Below are positions 28,979-37,099 of a stretch of DNA of 37,099 nt, one piece after another. Source of the DNA: Comamonadaceae bacterium. Its GTDB lineage: Bacteria > Pseudomonadota > Gammaproteobacteria > Burkholderiales > Burkholderiaceae_C. The stretch spans positions 1 to 37,099 of the forward strand of contig CANFVA010000010.1 of assembly GCA_947450255.1 (NCBI GenBank), read 5' to 3'. Both the position numbers and the translations under genes were made by a program. Numbering within the stretch: position 1 is the stretch's first letter; each line of letters opens with the position of its first letter. The notes beneath the pieces are model-generated. The model was not told where the DNA came from. It ran no database searches and saw only the letters and a program-made list of their open reading frames with translations.

Positions 28979-29142
28979 GACGGGGTTTCTCCGTTCGTGT
29001 TTAGGTGCTGTTCCCCGCGTGGCGCGGTGGTGCAGCGTAGTGACCCGAAGCACAAAATAGTTTGTGTGGGTCGAGTAAGTGGGAGTCTTATGGCTCCCGC
29101 GGTATCCCCGGTGGATGCCAACTGAAGCAAAGAGGTGAAAAA
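28979..29142 (+). promoter_or_regulatory. Structured rpsL-rpsG intercistronic region
   Basis: This 164-nt non-coding spacer has three stems. GACCC (29042-29046)/GGGTC (29068-29072) encloses CACAAA-ATAG-TTTGTG (29051-29066). GGGAG pairs with CTCCC around 29081-29098. GGTATCC pairs with GGATGCC (about 29101-29119) with one wobble. In E. coli the equivalent spacer is where S7 binds to repress its own synthesis; the same role here is inferred from position and structure only. Confidence 0.5.
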
Positions 29143-29616
29143 ATGCCACGTCGTCGCGAAGTCCCCAAACGGGAGATCCTGCCTGATCCAAAATTTGGCA
29201 ATGTCGAGCTGTCCAAGTTCATGAACGTCATCATGGAAGGCGGCAAAAAAGCAGTCGCCGAGCGCATTATTTATGGTGCGCTCGAGCAGATTGAAAAAAA
29301 ACATCCCGGTAAAGACCCGCTTGAGGCCTTCACCGTAGCCATCAATAACGTCAAACCGATGGTCGAGGTCAAATCCCGCCGTGTCGGTGGCGCCAACTAC
29401 CAAGTCCCTGTTGAAGTGCGCCCCGTGCGCCGTTTGGCTTTGTCGATGCGCTGGATCAAAGAAGCAGCCCGCAAGCGTGGCGAAAAATCCATGGCCTTGC
29501 GTTTGGCCAATGAGTTGCTCGAAGCTACCGAAGGCCGTGGCGGCGCCATGAAAAAGCGTGATGAAGTGCACCGCATGGCCGAAGCCAACAAGGCCTTCTC
29601 GCACTTCCGTTTCTAA
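29143..29616 (+). CDS. rpsG: 30S ribosomal protein S7
   Basis: Primary 16S rRNA-binding protein that nucleates the small-subunit head; 157 residues. It begins [20 protein letters not shown] and contains the conserved [24 protein letters not shown] block. ATG 29143 has AGAGGTG 6-12 bases upstream. Longer in-frame readings enter the structured spacer and are rejected. Confidence 0.98.
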   Translation: MPRRREVPKREILPDPKFGNVELSKFMNVIMEGGKKAVAERIIYGALEQIEKKHPGKDPLEAFTVAINNVKPMVEVKSRRVGGANYQVPVEVRPVRRLALSMRWIKEAARKRGEKSMALRLANELLEATEGRGGAMKKRDEVHRMAEANKAFSHFRF

Positions 29617-29766
29617 ACAGTGTGTGCCGGCGGGCCTGTGTGCCCGCGCCGCCATGGCACAGTGTCATCACACTGCTGCAGCAATGGCTTAGCCTAAGCG
29701 GCTACTCGCAAGCAGCGCCTGTAAGCGCACCGATTATTGAAGACCCAGATCAAAGAAGGATCCACC
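29617..29766 (+). other. rpsG-fusA spacer with two hairpins
   Basis: This 150-nt spacer contains GCGGGC (29630-29635)/GCCCGC (29642-29647) and CAGTGT-CATC-ACACTG (29660-29675). Neither has a T-tract, so RNA processing or transcript stability is more likely than termination. An AAGGA at 29756-29760 serves fusA. Confidence 0.4.
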
Positions 29767-31869
29767 ATGGCTCGCCATACCCCTATTGAGCGCTATCGCA
29801 ACATCGGCATTTCAGCGCATATTGACGCCGGTAAAACCACTACTACCGAGCGCGTGCTGTTTTACACAGGTGTGAACCACAAAATCGGTGAGGTGCATGA
29901 TGGCGCGGCCACCATGGACTGGATGGAACAAGAGCAGGAGCGAGGCATTACGATCACCTCGGCGGCCACTACCTGCTTCTGGAAAGGCATGGACAAGTCT
30001 TTGCCCGAGCACCGCATCAACATCATCGACACTCCCGGACACGTGGACTTTACGATCGAAGTGGAGCGGTCTATGCGCGTGCTCGACGGCGCCTGCATGG
30101 TGTACTGTGCGGTTGGCGGCGTGCAGCCCCAGTCCGAAACTGTATGGCGCCAGGCCAATAAGTACAAAGTGCCGCGTCTGGCCTTTGTCAACAAGATGGA
30201 CCGTACTGGTGCCAATTTCTACAAGGTTGTAGACCAGATGAAGCTGCGCCTCAAGGCCAGCCCGGTACCTATGGTGATCCCGATTGGTGCCGAAGAAAAT
30301 TTTGTCGGCGTAGTCGATTTGCTCAAGATGAAAGCCATCATCTGGGATGAGGCATCACAAGGTATGTTGTTCGACTACCGTGACATCCCTGCCGATCTGG
30401 TTGAGACGGCCAAAGAGTGGCGCGAAAAAATGGTCGAGGCTGCAGCCGAAGCCACCGAAGAGTTGATGAACAAGTACCTCGAAGAAGGCGACTTGACCGA
30501 ACTGGAAATTAAAGCGGGCATTCGCGCGCGCACCATTGCCAGCGAAATCCAGCCCATGTATTGCGGCTCCGCCTTTAAGAACAAAGGCGTGCAGCGTATG
30601 CTGGACGCGGTGATTGAATTCATGCCATCGCCCGTGGACATCCCGCCGGTGAGCGGCATGGACGAAGATGAAAACCCGGTGGTGCGCCAAGCCGACGACG
30701 GAGAGAAATTCTCTGCGCTGGCATTCAAGTTGATGACCGACCCGTTTGTGGGTCAGCTCACCTTTGTGCGCGTCTATTCCGGCGTGCTGCAAAAAGGTGA
30801 CAGCGTGTACAACCCGATTCGCGGCAAGAAAGAGCGTATCGGCCGTATCGTGCAAATGCACGCCAACAACCGCGAAGAGGTGAGCGAAATCCGCGCCGGT
30901 GACATCGCTGCTTGCGTGGGATTGAAGGACGTGACCACGGGTGAGACCTTGTGCGACCCAGCCTCCATTGTCATGCTCGAGCGCATGATCTTTCCTGAGC
31001 CTGTGATTACCCAGGCGGTCGAGCCCAAGACCAAGGCCGACCAGGAAAAAATGGGTATCGCTTTGCAGCGCCTGGCCCAAGAAGACCCCTCATTCCGCGT
31101 GAAGACCGACGAAGAATCGGGCCAAACCCTGATCGCCGGTATGGGTGAGTTGCACCTCGAAATTATTGTGGACCGCATGAAGCGCGAATTCGGCGTTGAA
31201 GCCAATGTCGGCAAGCCCCAGGTGGCCTACCGCGAGACTATCCGCAAGACTATTGATGAAGCCGAAGGCAAATTCGTGCGTCAGTCCGGTGGTAAAGGCC
31301 AGTACGGCCACGTGGTGCTCAAGATCGAGCCCAACGAGGCCGGTAAGGGTATCGAATTTGTCGACGCTATCAAAGGCGGTGTGGTGCCGCGTGAATATAT
31401 TCCTGCGGTGGAAAAAGGTATTCACGAAGCCGTGACGCAAGGCGTCTTGGCTGGGTACCCGGTAGTGGACGTCAAGGTAACGCTGCACTTCGGTTCTTAC
31501 CACGACGTGGACTCCAATGAATTGGCCTTCAAGATGGCCGCGATCTTCGGCTTCAAGGAAGGCTGCCGCAAAGCAGGGCCGGTGATTTTGGAGCCCATGA
31601 TGGCGGTGGAAGTCGAAACGCCCGAAGACTATGCCGGAAACGTGATGGGCGATTTGTCCTCTCGTCGTGGCATGGTGCAGGGTATGGACGATATGGTCGG
31701 CGGTGGCAAAGCCATCAAGGCGGAGGTGCCCTTGTCCGAGATGTTTGGTTACTCGACCACGCTGCGTTCTATGTCGCAAGGTCGCGCTACTTACACCATG
31801 GAATTTAAGCACTACACCGAAGCACCGCGCAACGTGTCCGAAGCCATCATGGCAGCACGCGCCAAGTAA
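29767..31869 (+). CDS. fusA: Elongation factor G
   Basis: Translocase GTPase of protein synthesis and ribosome recycling, 700 residues. G1 AHIDAGKT at 17-24, the switch sequence [13 protein letters not shown]3 DTPGHVDF and G4 NKMD are present. Domains II-V follow, with the domain IV segment [32 protein letters not shown] 29767 has AAGGA seven bases upstream. It is third in the rpsL-rpsG-fusA-tuf run. Confidence 0.98.
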   Translation: MARHTPIERYRNIGISAHIDAGKTTTTERVLFYTGVNHKIGEVHDGAATMDWMEQEQERGITITSAATTCFWKGMDKSLPEHRINIIDTPGHVDFTIEVERSMRVLDGACMVYCAVGGVQPQSETVWRQANKYKVPRLAFVNKMDRTGANFYKVVDQMKLRLKASPVPMVIPIGAEENFVGVVDLLKMKAIIWDEASQGMLFDYRDIPADLVETAKEWREKMVEAAAEATEELMNKYLEEGDLTELEIKAGIRARTIASEIQPMYCGSAFKNKGVQRMLDAVIEFMPSPVDIPPVSGMDEDENPVVRQADDGEKFSALAFKLMTDPFVGQLTFVRVYSGVLQKGDSVYNPIRGKKERIGRIVQMHANNREEVSEIRAGDIAACVGLKDVTTGETLCDPASIVMLERMIFPEPVITQAVEPKTKADQEKMGIALQRLAQEDPSFRVKTDEESGQTLIAGMGELHLEIIVDRMKREFGVEANVGKPQVAYRETIRKTIDEAEGKFVRQSGGKGQYGHVVLKIEPNEAGKGIEFVDAIKGGVVPREYIPAVEKGIHEAVTQGVLAGYPVVDVKVTLHFGSYHDVDSNELAFKMAAIFGFKEGCRKAGPVILEPMMAVEVETPEDYAGNVMGDLSSRRGMVQGMDDMVGGGKAIKAEVPLSEMFGYSTTLRSMSQGRATYTMEFKHYTEAPRNVSEAIMAARAK

Positions 31870-31980
31870 GTTTTCAAACGGTCTGCGACGCTGTGCCATC
31901 CTGTGCCCGTGCGGGATGAATCAGCAACAGCGTGCAAACCTTAAATCACACACGGGCTTTGCTCTTTTTGGAGAATTGAA

Positions 31981-33171
<1,191 letters not shown>

Positions 33172-33177
33172 TTGCGA

Positions 33178-33253
33178 AGGGGTATAGCTCAATTGGCAGA
33201 GCGTCGGTCTCCAAAACCGAAGGTTGTAGGTTCGATTCCTACTGCCCCTGCCA
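33178..33253 (+). tRNA. trnW: tRNA-Trp (anticodon CCA)
   Basis: A 76-nt tRNA. The acceptor stem pairs 33178-33184 (AGGGGTA) with 33243-33249 (TGCCCCT). The anticodon CCA is at 33211-33213 in loop CTCCAAA, the T-loop is TTCGATT, and the CCA tail is encoded at 33251-33253. It lies six bases after the tuf stop. Confidence 0.97.
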
Positions 33254-33276
33254 CCTGAAGCGCCGGTGGTAAACAG

Positions 33277-33297
33277 GCCCGCTACGGTGTAGCGGGC
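33277..33297 (+). terminator. Strong hairpin after tRNA-Trp
   Basis: A perfect 8-bp stem GCCCGCTA (33277-33284) / TAGCGGGC (33290-33297) has a 5-nt loop, followed only by TT. It may attenuate transcription or guide 3' processing between the tuf-trnW and secE-nusG segments; the short T-run argues against an efficient terminator. Confidence 0.4.
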
Positions 33298-33356
33298 TTG
33301 AGCGTCTTAAGGGCGCGAAATGTAAATAGACAGTTCCACTGAAATACGAAGAGATC

Positions 33357-33740
33357 ATGGCCACAACACAAGTTCAAACCGTTAGCACCGCAGGGGATAA
33401 GGCCAAGCTGGTCGCATCCGCGCTGTTGGTGGTGGCGGCGCTGGCCGCTTATTTCCTGCTGGCCAAGCAAGGCGCTGTGGCCCAATGGGCTGCTTTCCTG
33501 ATATTGCTGGTGATGGCGGCGGTGACTTTTCTGGTTTCCGAGCCGGGTAAGCAATTGATCGCTTTCGGCCGCGATGCGTGGCGGGAAGTGAAAAAAGTAG
33601 TCTGGCCGACGCGCAAAGAAGCGACGCAGATGACGGCAGTGGTGTTCGGTTTTGTGCTGATCATGGCCTTGTTCCTCTGGCTGACAGATAAGACGCTGGA
33701 ATGGGTTTTTTATGACTTAATTCTGGGTTGGAAAAAATAA
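33357..33740 (+). CDS. secE: Preprotein translocase subunit SecE
   Basis: Essential subunit of the SecYEG channel. The 127-residue product has three hydrophobic helices (about 16-36, 42-60 and 92-114), as in E. coli. The conserved amphipathic hinge [17 protein letters not shown] at about 75-91 clamps SecY. The stop TAA overlaps the nusG ATG by one base, the usual secE-nusG coupling. Confidence 0.96.
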   Translation: MATTQVQTVSTAGDKAKLVASALLVVAALAAYFLLAKQGAVAQWAAFLILLVMAAVTFLVSEPGKQLIAFGRDAWREVKKVVWPTRKEATQMTAVVFGFVLIMALFLWLTDKTLEWVFYDLILGWKK

Positions 33741-34336
33741 TGACTGAAGAAGTTCAAGCTCCATTGGCCGAGTCGGCCATGCCTGTATCTACCAATAGCA
33801 ATCCCGATTTGCGCTGGTATGTGGTACATGCCTATTCCGGCATGGAAAAAGCTGTTGAACGCAATATCCTGGAGCGCATCAACCGCTCGGGGATGCAAGA
33901 TAAATTCGGCCGTATTCTGGTGCCAATGGAAGAGGTGGTTGAGGTCAAAAACGGCCAGAAGAAAACCACGGAGCGTAAGTTCTTTCCGGGCTATGTGCTG
34001 GTCGAAATGGTGATGGATGATGACACTTGGCATTTGGTCAAGCACACCAACAAGGTGACCGGTTTTGTGGGTGGCGCCAAGAACCGCCCGGCCCCGATTT
34101 CGGAGGCGGAAGTTTCCAAAATCGTCAACCAGATGCAGCAGGGTACGGACAAGCCGCGCCACAAAGTGGAATTTATGGTGGGCGAGTTTGTGCGCATCAA
34201 AGACGGCCCGTTTACCGATTTCAATGGATCGGTCGAAGACGTCAATTACGACAAGAGCAAAGTACGCGTGTCGGTCACGATTTTCGGCCGCTCCACACCC
34301 GTGGAGTTGGAGTTCTCGCAAATCGAAAAGACCTGA
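33740..34336 (+). CDS. nusG: Transcription termination/antitermination factor NusG
   Basis: Binds RNA polymerase and couples it to Rho or to the ribosome; 198 residues. The NGN domain begins at [21 protein letters not shown] and includes [10 protein letters not shown] and [15 protein letters not shown]. The C-terminal KOW domain is [33 protein letters not shown]. The unusual N-terminal tail (about 20 residues before LRWY) is longer than in E. coli. The TAATG overlap with secE fixes the start. Confidence 0.97.
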   Translation: MTEEVQAPLAESAMPVSTNSNPDLRWYVVHAYSGMEKAVERNILERINRSGMQDKFGRILVPMEEVVEVKNGQKKTTERKFFPGYVLVEMVMDDDTWHLVKHTNKVTGFVGGAKNRPAPISEAEVSKIVNQMQQGTDKPRHKVEFMVGEFVRIKDGPFTDFNGSVEDVNYDKSKVRVSVTIFGRSTPVELEFSQIEKT

Positions 34337-34342
34337 TTTTTT

Positions 34343-34376
34343 CGCGGGCGCAGGCCCGCAGACAGCCCGCGTTTTT
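34343..34376 (+). terminator. Alternative hairpins/possible attenuator between nusG and rplK
   Basis: CGCGGGC (34343-34349) can pair either with GCCCGC at 34354-34359 (4-nt loop) or with GCCCGCG at 34365-34371, which is followed by TTTTT (34372-34376). The two structures exclude each other; only the second is terminator-like. Confidence 0.5.
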
Positions 34377-34471
34377 CCGACGCAGCGCGGGTGGTGGTAG
34401 GAGTCGATACCCCGGGGAGCCGAGGGCTGAGTCGTTCAGCGCCAAAGCGTCAGTACCCGTAAGGAGCAATC

Positions 34472-34903
34472 ATGGCGAAAAAAATCGTCGGCTTTATCAA
34501 GCTGCAAGTGCCAGCTGGAAAAGCCAACCCATCCCCCCCGATTGGCCCGGCGCTCGGTCAGCGCGGCCTCAACATCATGGAGTTCTGCAAGGCTTTCAAC
34601 GCCCAGACCCAAGGTGTCGAGCCCGGCCTGCCGTTGCCGGTGGTCATCACCGCATTTGCGGATAAGAGCTTTACCTTTGTCATCAAGACCCCGCCAGCGA
34701 CGGTGTTGATCAAGAAAGCCATCAAGCTGGACAAGGGCTCGGCCCGTCCGCACAGCGACAAGGTCGGCAAGATCACGCGTGCCCAGCTCGAAGAGATCGC
34801 CAAAACCAAAATGAAAGACATGACTGCGGCCGACTTGGACGCAGCGGTCCGTACCATCGCCGGCTCTGCTCGCTCGATGGGTGTGAATGTGGAGGGTGTG
34901 TAA
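34472..34903 (+). CDS. rplK: 50S ribosomal protein L11
   Basis: Stalk-base protein that binds the GTPase-associated centre of 23S rRNA; 143 residues. Conserved [36 protein letters not shown] and the C-terminal [17 protein letters not shown] end are visible. AAGGAG at 34461-34466 precedes ATG 34472. The 135-nt leader after nusG is GC-rich and structured; in E. coli this mRNA is where L1 represses the rplK-rplA pair. Confidence 0.98.
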   Translation: MAKKIVGFIKLQVPAGKANPSPPIGPALGQRGLNIMEFCKAFNAQTQGVEPGLPLPVVITAFADKSFTFVIKTPPATVLIKKAIKLDKGSARPHSDKVGKITRAQLEEIAKTKMKDMTAADLDAAVRTIAGSARSMGVNVEGV

Positions 34904-35599
34904 ATGTCTAAGCTGACCAAAAAACAAAAAGCCCAACAGGGCAAGATCGTGGCCACCAAGCTCTATCCGGTGACCGATGCGCTGGCATTAGTCAAAGAAT
35001 TTGCAACCGCCAAATTTGACGAATCGATCGATGTTGCAGTGCAACTCGGCGTCGATGCCAAGAAGTCCGACCAGGTGGTGCGTGGCGCCGTAGTGCTGCC
35101 TAATGGCACCGGTAAAACGACCCGCGTTGCAGTGTTTGCCCAGGGTGCTAAGGCGGAAGAGGCCAAAGCCGCCGGTGCCGATATCGTGGGTATGGACGAC
35201 TTGGCTGCCATGGTCAAGGCCGGCGATATGCCTTTTGATGTGGTAATCGCCGCGCCTGACGCTATGCGTGTAGTCGGTACGCTGGGCCAAATTTTGGGCC
35301 CGCGTGGTTTGATGCCCAACCCCAAGGTCGGTACCGTGACGCCGGATGTGGCTACTGCGGTACGCAACGCCAAAGCCGGTCAGGTGCAGTTCCGTGTGGA
35401 CAAAGCCGGTATCGTGCATTCCACCATCGGCCGCCGCTCGTTTGATTCTGCGCATTTGCAAGGCAACTTGGTTGCCTTGGTCGAGGCTTTGAACAAATCC
35501 AAGCCCGCTACCAGCAAAGGCGTGTACCTGCGCAAAATGGCGCTGTCTTCCACCATGGGTGTGGGCGTGCGCGTGGATGTGCAATCTTTGACGGCCTGA
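34904..35599 (+). CDS. rplA: 50S ribosomal protein L1
   Basis: Binds the mobile L1 stalk of 23S rRNA and, in characterised bacteria, represses its own operon; 231 residues. Typical blocks are [41 protein letters not shown] and [23 protein letters not shown]. The start follows the rplK stop without a gap and uses GGAGG within the rplK end, so the two are coupled. Confidence 0.98.
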   Translation: MSKLTKKQKAQQGKIVATKLYPVTDALALVKEFATAKFDESIDVAVQLGVDAKKSDQVVRGAVVLPNGTGKTTRVAVFAQGAKAEEAKAAGADIVGMDDLAAMVKAGDMPFDVVIAAPDAMRVVGTLGQILGPRGLMPNPKVGTVTPDVATAVRNAKAGQVQFRVDKAGIVHSTIGRRSFDSAHLQGNLVALVEALNKSKPATSKGVYLRKMALSSTMGVGVRVDVQSLTA

Positions 35600-35841
35600 A
35601 TGTGAAGTAACTGAATTTTGGGCATTTCGTAAGAGGTGCCCGATGTGGTGGGTCCCCGAGGTTGAAAAGACCAAGGGGGGCCATCCAAGACCGTTGGTGT
35701 GCAGTTCGGCTGCCCTTAATCAGTGAAAACCAACGCAGATGGCGATCCCGCTGCAGACGGATGAACATCCTTCGACAGTCGATCGCTGCATTTTGGAGCG
35801 TAAGCGGTGCAAGCCGCAAAGCGCATGTAAAGGAGTAGACC
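35600..35841 (+). promoter_or_regulatory. L10 leader (autoregulatory mRNA element of rplJL)
   Basis: This 242-nt spacer holds nested helices CCATC (35681-35685)/GATGG (35738-35742), GTTGGT (35693-35698)/ACCAAC (35729-35734) and GCAG (35701-35704)/CTGC (35710-35713), with the single-stranded CCTTAAT between. This matches the general form of the L10(L12)4-binding leader that represses rplJ and rplL translation in other bacteria. The assignment rests on position and architecture. Confidence 0.7.
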
Positions 35842-36369
35842 TTGAGTTTGAATCGCAGTGAGAAAGAAGCGGTCATTTCAGAAGTGACCAGCCTCGCCGC
35901 TAAAGCTCAAACGCTCGTGATCGCGGAGTACCGTGGCATCACGGTCGCTGACATGACCAAGTTGCGCACTACAGCGCGCGACAGCGGAGTGACGTTAAGT
36001 GTGTTGAAAAACACCTTGGCGCGCCGCGCTGTTGCCGGTAGTGGCTTTGAGGTGGTGTCCGACCAGATGACCGGTCCTTTGATCTATAGCTTTTCTGTCG
36101 ACGCCGTGGCTGCCGCGAAAGTGGTATCTGAGTTTGCGAAAACCAATGACAAGTTGGTGATTCGCGGCGGTGCGTATGGCGGTAAGGCTTTGGACGTGAA
36201 CGGCGTGAAGCAATTGGCCAGCATCCCTTCGAAAGAAGTGCTGCTCGCGCAGTTGCTGGGCTTGATGCAGTCTCCGATTTCGCGCACCGCGCGCGTGTTG
36301 GCCGCATTGGCAGAGCAGCGCGGAGGCGGTGCGGCAGCACCTGCCGAGGCAGAGCTTGCGGCTGCGTAA
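35842..36369 (+). CDS. rplJ: 50S ribosomal protein L10
   Basis: Anchors the L7/L12 stalk dimers to 23S rRNA; 175 residues. It begins at TTG 35842 with [19 protein letters not shown], which is the conserved N-terminus, and AAGGAG at 35830-35835 is six bases upstream. No ATG nearby fits, so a TTG start is real. The C-terminal L12-binding helix ([15 protein letters not shown]) and Ala/Glu tail are present. The upstream L10 leader should mediate autogenous repression. Confidence 0.96.
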   Translation: MSLNRSEKEAVISEVTSLAAKAQTLVIAEYRGITVADMTKLRTTARDSGVTLSVLKNTLARRAVAGSGFEVVSDQMTGPLIYSFSVDAVAAAKVVSEFAKTNDKLVIRGGAYGGKALDVNGVKQLASIPSKEVLLAQLLGLMQSPISRTARVLAALAEQRGGGAAAPAEAELAAA

Positions 36370-36458
36370 GCGGCTGTCGCATTTATAGGTAATTCATCCC
36401 TGTGCCGCCATATGCGCAATGCGCTAGGGCTAAGCACAAGCACATTAGGAAATAGAAA

Positions 36459-36833
36459 ATGGCATTCGATAAAGACGCATTTTTGACCGCGCTGGACAGC
36501 ATGACGGTCATGGAACTCAACGACCTGGTGAAAGCCATCGAAGAGAAGTTTGGTGTAAGCGCTGCCGCTATGTCGGCGCCCGCCGCAGGTGGTGGCGCAG
36601 CTGCACCAGCCGCAGAAGAGAAGACCGAATTCAACGTGGTGCTGCTCGAAGCAGGCGCCAACAAGGTATCGGTCATCAAGGCGGTTCGCGAAATTACCGG
36701 TCTTGGCCTCAAAGAGGCCAAAGATATGGTTGATGGCGCACCCAAGGCCGTCAAAGAAGGCATCGCCAAGGCTGACGCTGAAGCTGCCAAGAAGAAACTG
36801 GAAGAAGCCGGCGCTAAGGTCGAGCTCAAGTAA
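36459..36833 (+). CDS. rplL: 50S ribosomal protein L7/L12
   Basis: Stalk protein recruiting translational GTPases; 124 residues. It has the N-terminal dimerisation domain ([26 protein letters not shown]), an Ala/Pro/Gly-rich hinge at about 37-53, and the C-terminal factor-binding domain with [34 protein letters not shown]. It follows rplJ after 89 bp and is the last gene in the window before rpoB. Confidence 0.98.
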   Translation: MAFDKDAFLTALDSMTVMELNDLVKAIEEKFGVSAAAMSAPAAGGGAAAPAAEEKTEFNVVLLEAGANKVSVIKAVREITGLGLKEAKDMVDGAPKAVKEGIAKADAEAAKKKLEEAGAKVELK

Positions 36834-37099
36834 TGGCAATTCCATCCTGCGGCCTTCTAGGTGGCAGGATGGGAAAGTACTTCGCAAGGGCTGCCCGTAT
36901 CGGCGGCTTTTGCGCTTCAGAGTACAGCTGACACATCGCTTTCATAAGCTGTGTGTCAAGTGTCTTCTGACCCCGACTGCAGAAGATGCCTTGGTTCGGG
37001 TCGCGTGCAATGCGCGACCGTCCGCCAATGATTGGTAGCGGCCAATCACCAAGAAAGAAACACAGTCGCCTAGGACCCCCAGGATTCCTCAGACTTTGC
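36834..37099 (+). promoter_or_regulatory. rplL-rpoB intergenic leader with four hairpins
   Basis: No gene is present; the rpoB start is not reached. Perfect stems are CCATCCTGC (36842-36850)/GCAGGATGG (36864-36872), TCTTCTG (36963-36969)/CAGAAGA (36980-36986), GGTCGCG (36999-37005)/CGCGACC (37013-37019) and GATTGG (37030-37035)/CCAATC (37042-37047). None has a T-tract. In E. coli this interval holds an attenuator and an RNase III site, and the first long stem here could play either role. Confidence 0.5.

Overview
The window looks like a chromosomal segment of a betaproteobacterium, most likely Burkholderiales and close to Comamonadaceae. The grounds are gatCAB transcribed divergently from mreBCD-mrdA, tRNA-Trp between tuf and secE, a plain CysN with an iron-sulfur (APS-reductase type) CysH, and the protein sequences as a whole. 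Base composition and coding style look uniform. I see no insertion sequence, prophage, CRISPR array or integrase. Genus assignment is not possible from this alone.

Layout. 1-2326: start of a choline/betaine-type periplasmic binding protein (minus, cut by the window edge), pyrE and an aldo/keto reductase. 2384-10618: a sulfate uptake and activation block. A sulfate-binding protein gene (minus) diverges from a plus-strand run cysH-cysD-cysN-second binding protein-cysT-cysW-cysA. Together these import sulfate, activate it to APS and reduce APS to sulfite; no cysC (APS kinase) or sulfite reductase gene is present. 10634-14017: gatC-gatA-gatB on minus (tRNA-dependent amidation), with an odd in-frame insertion in gatA. 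14217-18715: mreB-mreC-mreD-mrdA (cell shape and lateral wall synthesis), without the expected rodA. 18729-24286: minus-strand genes for a TSUP permease, a GMC oxidoreductase, a crotonase-fold enzyme, an SDR and hemB. 24287-24609: an AT-rich regulatory region with two palindromes, then a well-supported candidate small RNA on plus. 24610-28447: hemJ, a VanZ-like membrane protein, a thioredoxin-like [2Fe-2S] ferredoxin, an alpha/beta hydrolase and a dacA-type D,D-carboxypeptidase. 28601-37099: translation and transcription genes rpsL-rpsG-fusA-tuf-trnW-secE-nusG-rplK-rplA-rplJ-rplL, ending in the leader in front of rpoB, which itself lies outside the window.

Most of the window is housekeeping. 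The points worth a second look are (i) a ~99-nt candidate sRNA between hemB and hemJ with its own promoter, a C(UUCG)G hairpin and a terminator; (ii) perfect palindromes beside it; (iii) a str-to-secE junction through a single tuf, which implies either tuf-tuf recombination or a misassembly; (iv) a 54-bp in-frame insertion in gatA bounded by 8-bp direct repeats; (v) a second sulfate-binding protein whose usual sulfate-contact residues are changed; (vi) several structured leaders in the ribosomal protein genes, one with mutually exclusive hairpins.
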